64,000 bases of DNA, from the NCBI GenBank assembly GCA_964542645.1, contig CAZIUG010000015.1:124001-188000 (forward strand), written 5' to 3'. The DNA is from Moanibacter sp964542645. Its GTDB lineage: Bacteria; Verrucomicrobiota; Verrucomicrobiia; Opitutales; UBA2987. Position numbers and translations under genes: made by a program. Under the pieces are notes generated by a model. The model did no database searches. It was not told the origin of the DNA and saw nothing but the letters and a program-made list of their open reading frames with translations. Shown piece by piece: positions 37,958 through 47,876 of the stretch (within the stretch, counting starts at the first letter, position 1; each line of letters begins with the position of its first letter).

Positions 37958-38151
37958 CATAGAGACACCGAACAGCTCTTCAGGAATATCTGCTATAACT
38001 AACAGAACAAAATACACTCCTAATGCACAGTGGGTCGCCACATCCATGGCCTTCCTGAATCCGAAAATGCAATTGGTCTCGACTCGGGCACAACAACCAA
38101 GTTCACCATAATAGTTTTGCCATAGAGAAGAAGGACTCTCCCTATAGGATT

Positions 38152-39291
38152 ATGGACAGGGTATCGGTAGCAACTTTCGAGGGGCCCGGGAGGAATCCTA
38201 AGATCAGGTCCGTTCCTAGGCCAGAAGTTCCGGACAAGGCTGCCCTGATTCAAATAGAAGCCTGTGGAGTTTGCGGCACTGATCTGCACATACTTGCAGG
38301 ACACTGGCCCAAACCGTTACCATGGCCCTTCACCCTTGGGCATGAACTAGCAGGAACAATTATTGAGATTGGATCAAAACTAAAAACAGATTTTATGGGC
38401 CACCCGCTCGGCGTTGGCAGTAAAGTTATGCTGCCTCCATTGATGTCGTGCGGTGTGTGCCACTACTGTGTACACTATCCTGAAAATGCCAACCGCTGCC
38501 TAAATCCGACCTATTACGGACGCTACTTACCCTTTAAAAAGCCTCCTCACCTTTGGGGAGGCTGGGCAGAAATGGTCTATGTCGATTTTAATATGCTTCC
38601 TGCCACCAAAATATACTGTCTACCCAATGATATGCCGCTGATGCTCGGATCTCTCTCTGAACCTCTTACATCCTGCATTCGTGCTCTCAACCGGGCAATC
38701 TCAGTTGGTGGATTTAGAGTTGGTGATACCGTAGTAATTCAAGGATCAGGCCCCATAGGCTTACTGAGTCTAGTTGCCGCACAAGAGATGGGAGCGGGCA
38801 GCGTGGTCGTAGTGGGCGCCCCAGAGAAACCGCGACTTGAATTGTGCCGAGCCTTTGGCGCTAACGCTACAATCTCGATAGAAGATCACAAAATTCCCGA
38901 GGATCGTATCAGTACAATTCGCAACATTATTGGAGGTTACGGAGCAGATTTAGTCCTAGACTGTTCTGGCCATCCTTCGGCAGGTCCTGAAGGCATAGAA
39001 ATGCTTCGAGACGGAGGCACATACGTTGAGATGGGCCAATTTACTGATGCAGGATCAATAGAAACCAACTGGCACCGAATCTGTAGTAAAGACATCAACC
39101 TTTTAGGCAGTTGGGCATTCACCGCAAACGACATACCACTGGCCATCAATATGCTTAATCGCGCTCGAGATCGCTTCCCTTGGCATCGGATACAAACAAA
39201 GTTTCCATTCAATGAAGTTGGCCTTATCAATGCTATAGAATGTGCCAAGTCAATGAAGTGTGTTAAAGCAACTATAGTTCCAAACCAGTGA
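38152..39291 (+). CDS. zinc-dependent medium-chain alcohol dehydrogenase
   Basis: A 379-residue MDR-family dehydrogenase. Catalytic zinc ligands are Cys41 (GVCGTD) and His64-Glu65 (GHELAG). A structural-zinc set of cysteines is at 100, 103, 106 and 116. The cofactor loop is GSGPIGL (about 200-206) and VVVGAPEKPRLELCRAFGA follows. The closest family styles are sorbitol/threonine/polyol dehydrogenases. It would oxidise a polyol, sugar alcohol or amino alcohol with NAD(P)+. The region just upstream (38030-38125) has a 31-codon GTG-initiated frame that I could not assign. It precedes the leftward enolase-superfamily gene, so the gene stands alone. Confidence 0.9.
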   Translation: MDRVSVATFEGPGRNPKIRSVPRPEVPDKAALIQIEACGVCGTDLHILAGHWPKPLPWPFTLGHELAGTIIEIGSKLKTDFMGHPLGVGSKVMLPPLMSCGVCHYCVHYPENANRCLNPTYYGRYLPFKKPPHLWGGWAEMVYVDFNMLPATKIYCLPNDMPLMLGSLSEPLTSCIRALNRAISVGGFRVGDTVVIQGSGPIGLLSLVAAQEMGAGSVVVVGAPEKPRLELCRAFGANATISIEDHKIPEDRISTIRNIIGGYGADLVLDCSGHPSAGPEGIEMLRDGGTYVEMGQFTDAGSIETNWHRICSKDINLLGSWAFTANDIPLAINMLNRARDRFPWHRIQTKFPFNEVGLINAIECAKSMKCVKATIVPNQ

Positions 39292-39391
39292 AACCAGAAA
39301 TGTAGTAGATGGGACGGAATCGCCTTTTACCGCCATCTAAATGTAAACCGCTGCGCCCACAAAACAAAGGCTAGAACCAGGGATTTCCCGA

Positions 39392-40630
39392 TCACGAGAA
39401 AAAATTCCTGTATCTTTGGTTGAACTCTTCGGATCCATCATCCACCTCCAGATCTAAAGATATACCAGGAAGGAAACCTAGAATCTTGCCGGCTAGAAAA
39501 TCCTGTCGGTAACTGCCATCGGAATAATAGGCCTTCTTGCCATCGGGCCAATTAATAGTGTGGATCTGCCGTTTTATTTCCAACTTAAAATCAGACTCAA
39601 CCCGGAAGTTCTCAATTGCATCTCTATCTACTTCAATCCCGAGACCCGGCGCCTCCGGCACTCTTACACATCCTCCTTCGACCCTAAATCCCTTAATAAG
39701 CGAATTCGAGAAAATATTGATGCACGGAATAGCGGGCCAACGGGCGTGGGAGAGGACAGCACCAAGATGCACCGAGAACATAGTAGTCAGTCCAGTTCCA
39801 ACCATCTGCAACCAGAAAGGCATTTTCGCATGTTCTGCTAATGTTCCTTGGCTCATAACGCTGCTGGCACCTCCACCAATGACAAATCCGTCGCACACTC
39901 CTTCCCTAATAGCCGTTATCACCGGCGGATCACCGAAATGCATTGCGATCGGACTCTGAATCTTTCTTCGTAAAAGCGAATTACCATTGACGTCGCTTTG
40001 AGGAATTGGTGATTCAACAATTGCAAGGTTGCTGTACTTTTCCTCCAAACTCCGAATCAATGGTGCTGCTTGGTCTACCCCCAAGAGCAATCCATTGAAA
40101 TCCATATCCAATTTGAAGTGAGGGGAGACGACTTCACACACCGCTGCCATCTGTTTCTCTGGATCAAACCATGGACGAGCTTTTACCTTCATACTCGTAA
40201 AGCCGTGTTCTTCTGCGGCCTTGGCCTCTGCCGCCCATTCCGCTGGAATTCGATCTTGAGTCCACCACGATACCGGACAGGCATCTCGATATTGCAATCC
40301 CATTAGTCTATGGCATGGGACACCCATCGCTTTCCCAGCCGCATCAAACAAGGCCATCTGTAGCCCAGCCCCGAGACCATCATCCCATAAAAAGTCAAAA
40401 AGGTTTTTTCCTTTAACCCGTTCAAATTGAGACTCGCCAGACTGCCCCCAGGTATACCGGGTCAGAGTTTCCCCGATTCCTTTCACCCCACAGGATAACG
40501 TCACCTCGACGACGTCCACCAATGACCAAAAAGGTACACGAACCTCTTTGACTTTTGCGCAACGCGGATGAAAGGGAACGTGTAAAACAGTCGATTCGAT
40601 ACTCTTGATTTCGAAATCCTTTGAAGTCAT
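39392..40630 (-). CDS. mandelate racemase/muconate lactonizing enzyme (enolase superfamily)
   Basis: A 412-residue enzyme of the enolase superfamily. The first domain is the capping domain (to about 125). The barrel carries the Lys148-x-Lys150 catalytic pair (SMKVKARP) and metal ligands Asp177 (in LDMDFNG), Glu206 (VESPIP) and the third acidic region near HFGDP (231-235). The conserved KxK motif suggests proton abstraction from a carboxylate alpha carbon, as in dipeptide epimerases or acid-sugar dehydratases. The terminal portion is longer than in minimal members. It is the last of four minus-strand genes that could be one transcription unit (GNAT, ThDP enzyme, oxidase, this gene). Substrate unknown. 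Confidence 0.9.
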   Translation of the reverse strand: MTSKDFEIKSIESTVLHVPFHPRCAKVKEVRVPFWSLVDVVEVTLSCGVKGIGETLTRYTWGQSGESQFERVKGKNLFDFLWDDGLGAGLQMALFDAAGKAMGVPCHRLMGLQYRDACPVSWWTQDRIPAEWAAEAKAAEEHGFTSMKVKARPWFDPEKQMAAVCEVVSPHFKLDMDFNGLLLGVDQAAPLIRSLEEKYSNLAIVESPIPQSDVNGNSLLRRKIQSPIAMHFGDPPVITAIREGVCDGFVIGGGASSVMSQGTLAEHAKMPFWLQMVGTGLTTMFSVHLGAVLSHARWPAIPCINIFSNSLIKGFRVEGGCVRVPEAPGLGIEVDRDAIENFRVESDFKLEIKRQIHTINWPDGKKAYYSDGSYRQDFLAGKILGFLPGISLDLEVDDGSEEFNQRYRNFFS

Positions 40631-40790
40631 AACGCACCTAAATATTGGAATTAATAGAGGAGATCCAAGATATTCAACTCTCGGTTCTGTTCATGGAAAT
40701 TATAAAACAAATTAGGAAAACTCTCGGTTCGACTACCGAGAACCAGCCTTGCAGATGCAATCACAATGGATTGAACCATGAGCTAACCCA

Positions 40791-41927
40791 CTAGAACCTA
40801 TCAATTTTCAAGAATTCAATAGGATACTTCGTCTCTCCATCCACAGCAAGATCACCCAGAACCTCTCCGATAACCGAAGCAAACTTGAATCCATGACCTG
40901 AGAATCCGGCCGCAATCACCACATTTCTGTACTCCGGATGGAAATCAACGATAAAATTCTCATCGGGAGACATAGAATATAAACAAGTAGTAAACTTACT
41001 CCTCTTTGGGCTTAATAGCGGGAAAAATTGACCTAAAAACTCAAGCATCGGCTTTTCGTCATCTTCCCCCAACCGCCGGTTTACTTTCAAAGGATTAGCT
41101 ATCTCGTTACGGGTTAGATTATGCTCCGCTACCTTCAGCCCCCAGTTGTCAGTTACCGGAAATCCGTAGATAAACTCTGAACCGCTTCCGATACCGATAC
41201 CGAAACATGGAAAGACTTCTCGCCTGTAATTCTCAACCCCGGATCCAAGATACCAAAGTAAAACTTTGCGTAAGATCTTAATCTCAATCCCAATCTCTTG
41301 TAGCGTTCGTACTGACCAAGAACCTGCTGTCAAAATCAATCGGTCCGCTGTCAAATTTCTTCTTTCCGTTTCCACCAAGACTCTATCGCCTTCAGATTTC
41401 CAAGAAAGCACGGTTTCGCTAGTATGAAGAGTTGCCCCATGTTTTCGAGCCAGCGAGGCATACTGCCTAACGCACTCTTCAACCCGAAGTATGCCCCCGA
41501 AGGGATCGAAAGTTGCAACCCAATCCTCAGGTAGATTCAATTGAGGATAGAGTTGATCGACCTCTGATCCCTGCATCGCCGTATGGGGTAACTCATGTTT
41601 TTGATAGCAGTCTTTAAGTCCCTTGGTTATCTCCGATTTAGGAGAACCAGCCAGCAACAAGCCAGTGCGCAAAAGGAGCTCAGCTCCTGTCTCTTTTTCA
41701 AGTTGCTCCCATAATTCATAAGCTCGGTTGAGCAAAGGAATATAACTAGGATGCTCCATATAAGCTTTCCGAATAATCCGGGTGTCCCCGTGTGATGAGC
41801 CACGATCATGGGCAATTTCAAAACGCTCAATCCCACAGACCCGGATTCCGCGTTTCGCCAAATGATAAAGTGTCGAACTCCCCATCCCTCCAACACCAAG
41901 GACAATTACATCATAATGGTTATCCAT
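40791..41927 (-). CDS. FAD-dependent monomeric sarcosine oxidase-like enzyme
   Basis: A 378-residue flavoprotein of the DAO/MSOX family. The dinucleotide motif is GVGGMGSSTLYHLAKRG (about 11-27), followed by HGDTRIIRKAYMEHPSYIPLL, a hallmark of sarcosine/N-methyltryptophan oxidases. In these the flavin is covalently bound to a Cys in a (T/S)CLY(T/S) context; here TCLYSMSPDENF is present near residue 320. It oxidises a secondary amine (sarcosine, N-methylated amino acid, pipecolate, etc.) with O2, giving formaldehyde or an imine product plus hydrogen peroxide. It neighbours the ThDP enzyme and aminotransferases, a plausible amine/amino acid catabolism set. Confidence 0.9.
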   Translation of the reverse strand: MDNHYDVIVLGVGGMGSSTLYHLAKRGIRVCGIERFEIAHDRGSSHGDTRIIRKAYMEHPSYIPLLNRAYELWEQLEKETGAELLLRTGLLLAGSPKSEITKGLKDCYQKHELPHTAMQGSEVDQLYPQLNLPEDWVATFDPFGGILRVEECVRQYASLARKHGATLHTSETVLSWKSEGDRVLVETERRNLTADRLILTAGSWSVRTLQEIGIEIKILRKVLLWYLGSGVENYRREVFPCFGIGIGSGSEFIYGFPVTDNWGLKVAEHNLTRNEIANPLKVNRRLGEDDEKPMLEFLGQFFPLLSPKRSKFTTCLYSMSPDENFIVDFHPEYRNVVIAAGFSGHGFKFASVIGEVLGDLAVDGETKYPIEFLKIDRF

Positions 41928-42182
41928 TCTTGTTCTCTACATCTCTAACCCAGTCTATTCTAATGAAAGCCCCCAGCTACAATCTCTGTTTAGAACCGGT
42001 AATCAGAAATAACATGACGACTCCATCGACAGGAATATAAAGGATGATGGAAAAATGCAGTCATGAGAATTCGAAGCATTATTTACTGGTTCACCTAAAA
42101 CAGTTGTTTGGCCAAATAGGGTAAAGTCGGATTATGCTTAATCGGTGATCCTAGTTATATGGAAACAGAGAAATGTTTGTTC

Positions 42183-43790
42183 CTACTTAATAGAAGGTGC
42201 CGCAACCCCTTCTATAATAACGTTAACACAAGAAGGCAATCCCGATGAAAAGGCTCGCCGAATCGCGGGCGTGAGTTCGTCACAACTCTGCACAAACTCT
42301 CCGTGCCCTCCCATAGATTCGACGATCTGGTCATAGCGCAAATGTTGGAGGTCGCAGCCAATTGTTCGATCTTCTCCATAGTTTTTTATCTGCAATTGAT
42401 GTTCGGCATTCCAGCGAGCATCGTTCCCAACCAAAACGATTACAGGAAGATCATAACGCAGCGCAGTGTCAAAGTCCATGGCGTGATATCCAAAAGTACC
42501 GTCGCCCTGAAAGACAAAAACCGAACGGTCAGGGTAATGAAGCCTGGCCGATAACCCCAACCCCATCGAACTACCGATCGAGCCTGAAGGACCATTGATG
42601 AGCCGATAATCTGTCTCCAGTCCAGCTTGTGCCCACTGACCAAACTCTCCTCCGTCACTCACTAAGATCGCACCTTCATCGAGATAAGGTTGAACCGCTC
42701 GACAGATCGCCAGTGGATGAATAGGCTGGTTCTCTACTAAATCATACCATTCTGAAGGTCTAGATTCGCGCTGTGTAACCACTTCTGAAAACCAGGAATT
42801 CCGTGACCATTCAATGTTACCAACCACCGAACAGAGTTGTTGTAACGCTTTACAGGGATCCGCCCTTACCTTCAACACAACCTTATCTCTCTTCCCCAAC
42901 TCTTCCTCATCAGCATCAATTTGTATAAAATGACATTTATTATTGAAAAAAGGCGATTGCCCAAACTTCAGGGTGAAGTCCAGTTTTTTACCGACTAGCA
43001 AAACAGAATCTGCATGACAAAGACAGTTCCCCGCCCGGCGTAGCCAAGGATCGTCCACACCTCGTGGACTCTCCATTGGAAGAGCGGGTATTCCCGTAAT
43101 CGCCGAAAGAGTTTCAACTGTTTTCCATCGAGGAAATCGTCCCATTGCCGGCCCAACCAAGATAAGAGGATTTTTTGCAATACTAAGCGTTCTCAGAATT
43201 TGTTCAATTTGGTCTTCGGTTAAGTCGGGAAGTTCGGTTAAGTCGGGAAGTGTTTTACCTTTAAACTTGATCTCTGTTTCTTCTGAAAATGTTGATTCAG
43301 TAAGATCTACGGGTAAACTAAGGAACACGGGCCCGGGTCGTCCTCCCGTTGCAATGTCAAAGGCCCGATCAATCGCGACTCCAATCTCCATCGGATCCTC
43401 AACTGACCATGCCGCCTTACAAACCGGTTTAACAATGGCAACCTGATCCATCTCCTGGAACGCCCCCTGCCCTACCTGAGCTCTTGGACTGCTTCCGCTC
43501 AACAGTAATACAGGCGACTCCGCCATCATGGCAACGTAGAGAGCGGAAACCGCATTACAATGTCCTGGACCCGCAGTGAGAAGGGCTACACCGGGTTCCT
43601 GAGAGAGTCGGCCCCATCCATCGGCCATGTGTACTGCAGTTGCTTCGTGACGTGTGTGTATAATCTCAATCTCACGTCCAATACAGGCATTGTAAATTGA
43701 GAGAATCTGATTTCCGGAAAGAGAGAAAAGGTGTCTAACACCCTTCGATATTAGGGATTCAACCAGGATATTCGCGCAAGTCTCGGCCAT
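42183..43790 (-). CDS. thiamine-diphosphate-dependent lyase/decarboxylase
   Basis: A 535-residue ThDP enzyme with the three-domain layout of acetolactate synthase-like proteins. The catalytic glutamate is Glu49 (THRHEATAVHMADG-type motif), and GAFQEMDQ (about 113-120) is close to oxalyl-CoA decarboxylase and 2-hydroxyacyl-CoA lyase sequences. The Mg-ThDP motif runs from QGDGTFGYHAMDF (about 431-443) to VGNDARWN (about 453-460). It probably decarboxylates or cleaves an alpha-keto acid or 2-hydroxyacyl-CoA. Residues 181-192 are a tandem LPDLTE duplication. It is co-oriented with and 255 nt upstream of the sarcosine-oxidase-like gene. Substrate unknown. Confidence 0.9.
   Translation of the reverse strand: MAETCANILVESLISKGVRHLFSLSGNQILSIYNACIGREIEIIHTRHEATAVHMADGWGRLSQEPGVALLTAGPGHCNAVSALYVAMMAESPVLLLSGSSPRAQVGQGAFQEMDQVAIVKPVCKAAWSVEDPMEIGVAIDRAFDIATGGRPGPVFLSLPVDLTESTFSEETEIKFKGKTLPDLTELPDLTEDQIEQILRTLSIAKNPLILVGPAMGRFPRWKTVETLSAITGIPALPMESPRGVDDPWLRRAGNCLCHADSVLLVGKKLDFTLKFGQSPFFNNKCHFIQIDADEEELGKRDKVVLKVRADPCKALQQLCSVVGNIEWSRNSWFSEVVTQRESRPSEWYDLVENQPIHPLAICRAVQPYLDEGAILVSDGGEFGQWAQAGLETDYRLINGPSGSIGSSMGLGLSARLHYPDRSVFVFQGDGTFGYHAMDFDTALRYDLPVIVLVGNDARWNAEHQLQIKNYGEDRTIGCDLQHLRYDQIVESMGGHGEFVQSCDELTPAIRRAFSSGLPSCVNVIIEGVAAPSIK
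43215..43250 (-). repeat. perfect 18-bp tandem duplication within the ThDP-enzyme gene
   Basis: Two exact adjacent copies (43215-43232 and 43233-43250) encode LPDLTE-LPDLTE (residues 181-192) in frame. The duplicated segment lies at the boundary between the first and second domains, where a short linker is tolerated. Confidence 0.95.
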
Positions 43791-43954
43791 GGTCCTTAAT
43801 TAAATTCGACTATTCCGGTTCTTCAAGGACTTAGTCACACATAATCAATTGTAAGTTAACAATATTCCCCCGAACTGGCACCCTTTGTTGGCTTATCTAA
43901 CATGTTAGATGAATTACAAAATAACATGCCCCATAAATATCGCATGGGATATTT

Positions 43955-44938
43955 CTATTTAGGGAACACCGAGTAAGCTAATGTCATTGATGGAATCTGC
44001 CAATTCTTCACAGGGGATTCTAATTCACTGTCAGTGACAGAAAAACCCAATTTTTCGAAGGCAAAACGTTTCTCCTTATCTTCGAGTGCGACAAGAGTCC
44101 GAAATCGATCAACTCCTTGATCTTTACCCCAAGAGAAGGCCGCTTCAATTAGTTCACTCCAAATTTCCTGACTGTAACGATGAGTGAAACCATCAACCCA
44201 GCAAACGTCATATTTATCGATTCTAGCAGTTGAAAGCCCGACCAGACATCCCTTCAGCGTACGAGCCTCGAAGAAATAACCTCTTCCTCCCTTGACTAAG
44301 GTTTTGTAGCGTGGATAGAGCCCCATACACGATGACTGCACCATGTAGCGTGTCGAAAATAATCCAAGATTAAAGTCGAGTACAAGGCAATCATGCGGGG
44401 CCAGGATCAAAGGGATCATTGGTATCCGAGCGGCGCAAGAACCAAGTGTCACAGAAGCCGAACCTCCTTGAGAGAAATAATCTATAAAGAATTCTTCAGG
44501 AGAGCATTTTCCCGTTAAAAGCAGCATCACATCAGCACCATCTAATTTGCGCCAACCAAGACGATGATAAACACGCGATGCCTCAGGATTTTTAGTCCCC
44601 AAAAAAAGCGCCTCGCCTCCAAGGTCAACAAAATCATCGCGAGCACGCGCACAGACGGCGGAAGCAATACCTTGGCGCCGGAAACGTGGAACAGTTACTA
44701 CCTCCCCTATCCCACCGAGAAAAAACTGAGATCGAGAAATCGTTAGATGGCAAGTGCCTACGAACTCACCCTCTTTCCTTAAAAAATATATGACATCACG
44801 ATTGTCGCAATTTTCCCCGCCCTCCATCATATTTTCAAACCCTTGATAATTCGAATCAAAAGTTCTTTCCCAGAGATTAAATAGCTTAGCTTTTAGTTCT
44901 TTGGAAATCGGGGGTTCAAGTTGATCGATCTCTATCAT
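43955..44938 (-). CDS. GNAT-family N-acetyltransferase
   Basis: A 327-residue protein. The N-terminal half contains GNAT-type elements: VTVPRFRRQGIASAV (about 82-96) is the acetyl-CoA loop, with the R/Q-x-x-G-x-A/G pattern, and VYHRLGWRKLDG (about 122-133) follows. The remaining 180 residues are not assigned; they contain a second GNAT-like stretch including CWVDGFTHRYSQEIWSELIEAA and end in a region with FAFEKLGFSVTD, so the protein may hold two GNAT-type domains. It is divergent from the aminotransferase gene, with 41 bp between start codons. Confidence 0.8.
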   Translation of the reverse strand: MIEIDQLEPPISKELKAKLFNLWERTFDSNYQGFENMMEGGENCDNRDVIYFLRKEGEFVGTCHLTISRSQFFLGGIGEVVTVPRFRRQGIASAVCARARDDFVDLGGEALFLGTKNPEASRVYHRLGWRKLDGADVMLLLTGKCSPEEFFIDYFSQGGSASVTLGSCAARIPMIPLILAPHDCLVLDFNLGLFSTRYMVQSSCMGLYPRYKTLVKGGRGYFFEARTLKGCLVGLSTARIDKYDVCWVDGFTHRYSQEIWSELIEAAFSWGKDQGVDRFRTLVALEDKEKRFAFEKLGFSVTDSELESPVKNWQIPSMTLAYSVFPK

Positions 44939-44979
44939 TGCATACTAAGTTACAACTCGTAAAAATAACGGTATAATTT

Positions 44980-46314
44980 ATGTCAATTCAAACTTCTTTA
45001 TTAGCTCAAGACAGTAAGTACCTTCTACATCCCCTCCATCATCCAGAAACCCACAAGTCTCCTCTCATCATCAGTTCTGGTGATGGCATATTGCTTCGGA
45101 CCGTTGAAGGGCGGGAATATATTGATGGGCTCGCCGGTCTTTGGAACGTACTTATAGGGCACGGGAGTGAGGAACTTGCAGGTGTTGCCCAAATGCAGAT
45201 GGAAACGATAGCTTACTGTTCTAACTACACGGGTTCGGTCAATATTCCAGTCATTGAACTTTCTGAGAAATTAGCCGGCTTTGCCTATCCAAATCTCAGC
45301 ACCACCTACTTTGCATCAGGAGGAGCAGAAGCAAATGAAAGCGCCTTCAAAACTGTTCGCTATTACTGGAAACGAAAAGGCAAACCAAAAAAGGTTAAAA
45401 TCATAGCTAGAATGGATGCTTATCATGGAGTAACACTGGGAGCAATGAGCGCAACAGGGATTCCAGCTTATTGGCATATGTTCGAACCTCGTTTGCCTAA
45501 TTTTCTCCACATACCGTCGCCTAATCCGTTTAGATATCAGGGTGATATACAAACAGACGAAACAGTTGGGATGGCAGCAGCTCGGGCACTAGAAGAAGCC
45601 ATATTAAGAGAGGGACCCGATACTGTGGGAGGGCTTATAGCGGAACCAGTGCAAGGGGCGGGTGGAGTGATAGTACCTCCGGACGATTATTTCCCTCGGG
45701 TTCGCGAAGTTTGTGACCGCTATAATATCCTACTAATTGCCGACGAGGTTATCACTGGATTCGGACGCACGGGGGAATGGTTTGCTCTGAAGCATTGGGG
45801 AATTCAACCGGATATAATGACTTTCGCAAAAGGTATCACAAGCGGATATCTCCCTCTGAGTGGAATCCAAATTTCCGACGACATCTATGAAGTCATCGTC
45901 AGGGCACCGCCAGAACAGACGTGGATGCACGCTAACACTTACTCCGGTCATCCAGCCTGTTGCGCGGTAGCAATCAAAAATTTGGAGATTCTGGAACGCC
46001 AAAGGTTAGTGCAACGTGCGGAAAAAAGAGGCCGTCAGATGCTCTCAAGGCTAACCACACTCAAAGATTTCACCTGCGTGGGGGATGTCCGAGGCCTCGG
46101 GCTCATGTGCGCAGTTGAATTCGTGTCTGATCGTAAAACAAAAGCACCTGCTGGCATTGGGGAGAAAGTAAGAAATGCCTGTATTGATCGCGGGCTTTTT
46201 ACTCGGATAAAGGGTGATATTCTAATGCTGGCTCCTCCCCTAATTATCACAGAAGAAGACGTTGATAAAATAGTTCAAATATTGCGCGAATCAATTAACT
46301 CAGTAGTATTATGA
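44980..46314 (+). CDS. class III PLP-dependent aminotransferase
   Basis: A 444-residue enzyme of the omega-amino acid/beta-alanine-pyruvate group. PLP elements are ADEVITGFGRTG (about 248-259, Asp pairing with the pyridine nitrogen), the Schiff-base Lys284 (MTFAKGITSGY) and GGAEANESAFKTVRYY (about 109-124). DAYHGVTLGAMSATG (about 146-160) lies on the substrate side. It would transfer the amino group of a terminal or omega amine such as beta-alanine, taurine or 4-aminobutyrate to pyruvate or oxoglutarate. It diverges from the GNAT gene with only 41 bp between starts, and its 3' end is near the convergent second aminotransferase. Confidence 0.93.
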   Translation: MSIQTSLLAQDSKYLLHPLHHPETHKSPLIISSGDGILLRTVEGREYIDGLAGLWNVLIGHGSEELAGVAQMQMETIAYCSNYTGSVNIPVIELSEKLAGFAYPNLSTTYFASGGAEANESAFKTVRYYWKRKGKPKKVKIIARMDAYHGVTLGAMSATGIPAYWHMFEPRLPNFLHIPSPNPFRYQGDIQTDETVGMAAARALEEAILREGPDTVGGLIAEPVQGAGGVIVPPDDYFPRVREVCDRYNILLIADEVITGFGRTGEWFALKHWGIQPDIMTFAKGITSGYLPLSGIQISDDIYEVIVRAPPEQTWMHANTYSGHPACCAVAIKNLEILERQRLVQRAEKRGRQMLSRLTTLKDFTCVGDVRGLGLMCAVEFVSDRKTKAPAGIGEKVRNACIDRGLFTRIKGDILMLAPPLIITEEDVDKIVQILRESINSVVL

Positions 46315-46532
46315 CCGAGAATCGAAAAAGTTTTCTTCGCCAGCATAAAACGTGGGATTACTGATCTTTAAGAACAAGGACCCATCGGGCGCTGTTCCCA
46401 GGAAGCAAATCGTCAGATTCCCTCTTTGACTCGACAGCAACCCGACCCGACCGGGGAGCCTCAAAAAACTAGTAGCTGATCAATACTCTACACTAATCTT
46501 TTTTCTAGTCGAAACGGCTATTAAGTTGCAAT

Positions 46533-47876
46533 CTAAAGGACACTCAACTCTTGCTGCAGTTCAAATAACCCTTCATCCAAGATGCCAACGATTTCCTCCA
46601 CCTGATCACGAGTGATATTAAATGGAGGCGAAAGGCGAATATCATCGCCACTCTTCCACTCCGGAGCCGAACCTACTATTATACACGAAAGCCCTTTATG
46701 CATTAGGCATTTATGCAAGCGTCTTGATATTTCAAAAGATGCTGGAAACGGTTCCTTAGTGCCCCGGTCTTTGACCAACTCGAGACAGAAAAGCAATCCC
46801 TTGCCTCGAATTTCTCCGACGATCGGATGTCTCTTGAGTAATTCTGCTCGCTCAAATAAATAACCACCGATCTCAGAGACGTGTTCAACCAAATTCTCTT
46901 CCTCAATGATATCTAACACTTCAAGCCCGGCCCGAGCGGAAACAGGATTGTTAACGTATGTGAAAATGTGTGGGAAAGCACTACAAGTTTCTTTCAAAGC
47001 ATCGCTTATCTTCGATCGTAAAAGCACACCCCCAAGAGGAGAGTATCCACCACTCGCCCCTTTACCAAAGACAATTAAATCCGGAATTACATCCCAGTGT
47101 TCTATGGCAAAAAACTTACCTGTTCTTCCGAATCCGCTGATCACTTCATCCATTATTAAGAGAACTTCGTACTTGTCACAAATCTCTCTAATTCGTGGGA
47201 AATAATCAGGAGGCGGAGCCAAAGCACCAACTCCAGCCATACCCACGGGTTCGCTGATAAAAGCAGCGACATTCTCCGGCCCAGTCTCTAAAATAGTCCT
47301 CTCTAGTTCGTCAGCACAAGATAGATTACATTCTCCTAGGCACCCTTGGTATTTGCACCGATACGGGTAGCAGGTCTCGATATGGGGAAAAGGCAACAAC
47401 CACGAATCAAAATTCCGACGCAACCAAGGCATTCCGGTGAGAGATAATGCACCAATAGTACCACCGTGATAGCTCCTCCAACGAGCGATGACTTTTTGTT
47501 TATTTGGATTGCCACGCTGCTGCTGATACAACCGGACCATTTTAAGACAGCTCTCAATCCCTTCTGAACCACCTGAGACAAAATAAACATGGTTTAAGTC
47601 CCCGGGGGCGATAGAGGCGATACGCTCCGCCAGCTCGATTGCAGGCTGATTAGCAAAATTGGTAGAGAAAACATAAGCGAGAGTATCCGCTTGTTCAGCC
47701 ATCGCTTCGACAATCCGATGCCGGCCGTGACCAAGAGTAACATTAGTCGCTCCCGCACCACCGTCAATATAGCGCTTACCTAAATCATCAAACAGATAAA
47801 TTCCTTCACCTCGGACAATGACGGGATAATCGTAGGCTGGATCGCGATGAAGGAGGGCGGATTTAGCTTCACTCAT
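46533..47876 (-). CDS. class III PLP-dependent aminotransferase
   Basis: A 447-residue paralogue of the aminotransferase encoded at 44.98 kb. The cofactor-binding segment IMDEVISGFGRTG (241-253) and Schiff-base Lys272 (VFGKGASGGY) are intact. Between 169 and 187 there are five cysteines in a short interval (CYPYRC ... CLGEC ... SC), a pattern I recall from many members of this subgroup, possibly structural or metal related. It would accept an omega-amino acid or related amine. It is convergent with the other aminotransferase (218 nt between stops) and stands about 440 bp from the MFS gene. Function in a shared amine-degradation pathway is an inference. Confidence 0.92.
   Translation of the reverse strand: MSEAKSALLHRDPAYDYPVIVRGEGIYLFDDLGKRYIDGGAGATNVTLGHGRHRIVEAMAEQADTLAYVFSTNFANQPAIELAERIASIAPGDLNHVYFVSGGSEGIESCLKMVRLYQQQRGNPNKQKVIARWRSYHGGTIGALSLTGMPWLRRNFDSWLLPFPHIETCYPYRCKYQGCLGECNLSCADELERTILETGPENVAAFISEPVGMAGVGALAPPPDYFPRIREICDKYEVLLIMDEVISGFGRTGKFFAIEHWDVIPDLIVFGKGASGGYSPLGGVLLRSKISDALKETCSAFPHIFTYVNNPVSARAGLEVLDIIEEENLVEHVSEIGGYLFERAELLKRHPIVGEIRGKGLLFCLELVKDRGTKEPFPASFEISRRLHKCLMHKGLSCIIVGSAPEWKSGDDIRLSPPFNITRDQVEEIVGILDEGLFELQQELSVL

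Noticed and set aside
38030..38125. 31-codon GTG frame upstream of the alcohol dehydrogenase
   Set aside because: Looks partly protein-like but is too short to assign and could be a chance frame.
44972..44977. TATAAT 2 nt before the aminotransferase ATG
   Set aside because: Transcription would start after the ATG, so it cannot serve this start.
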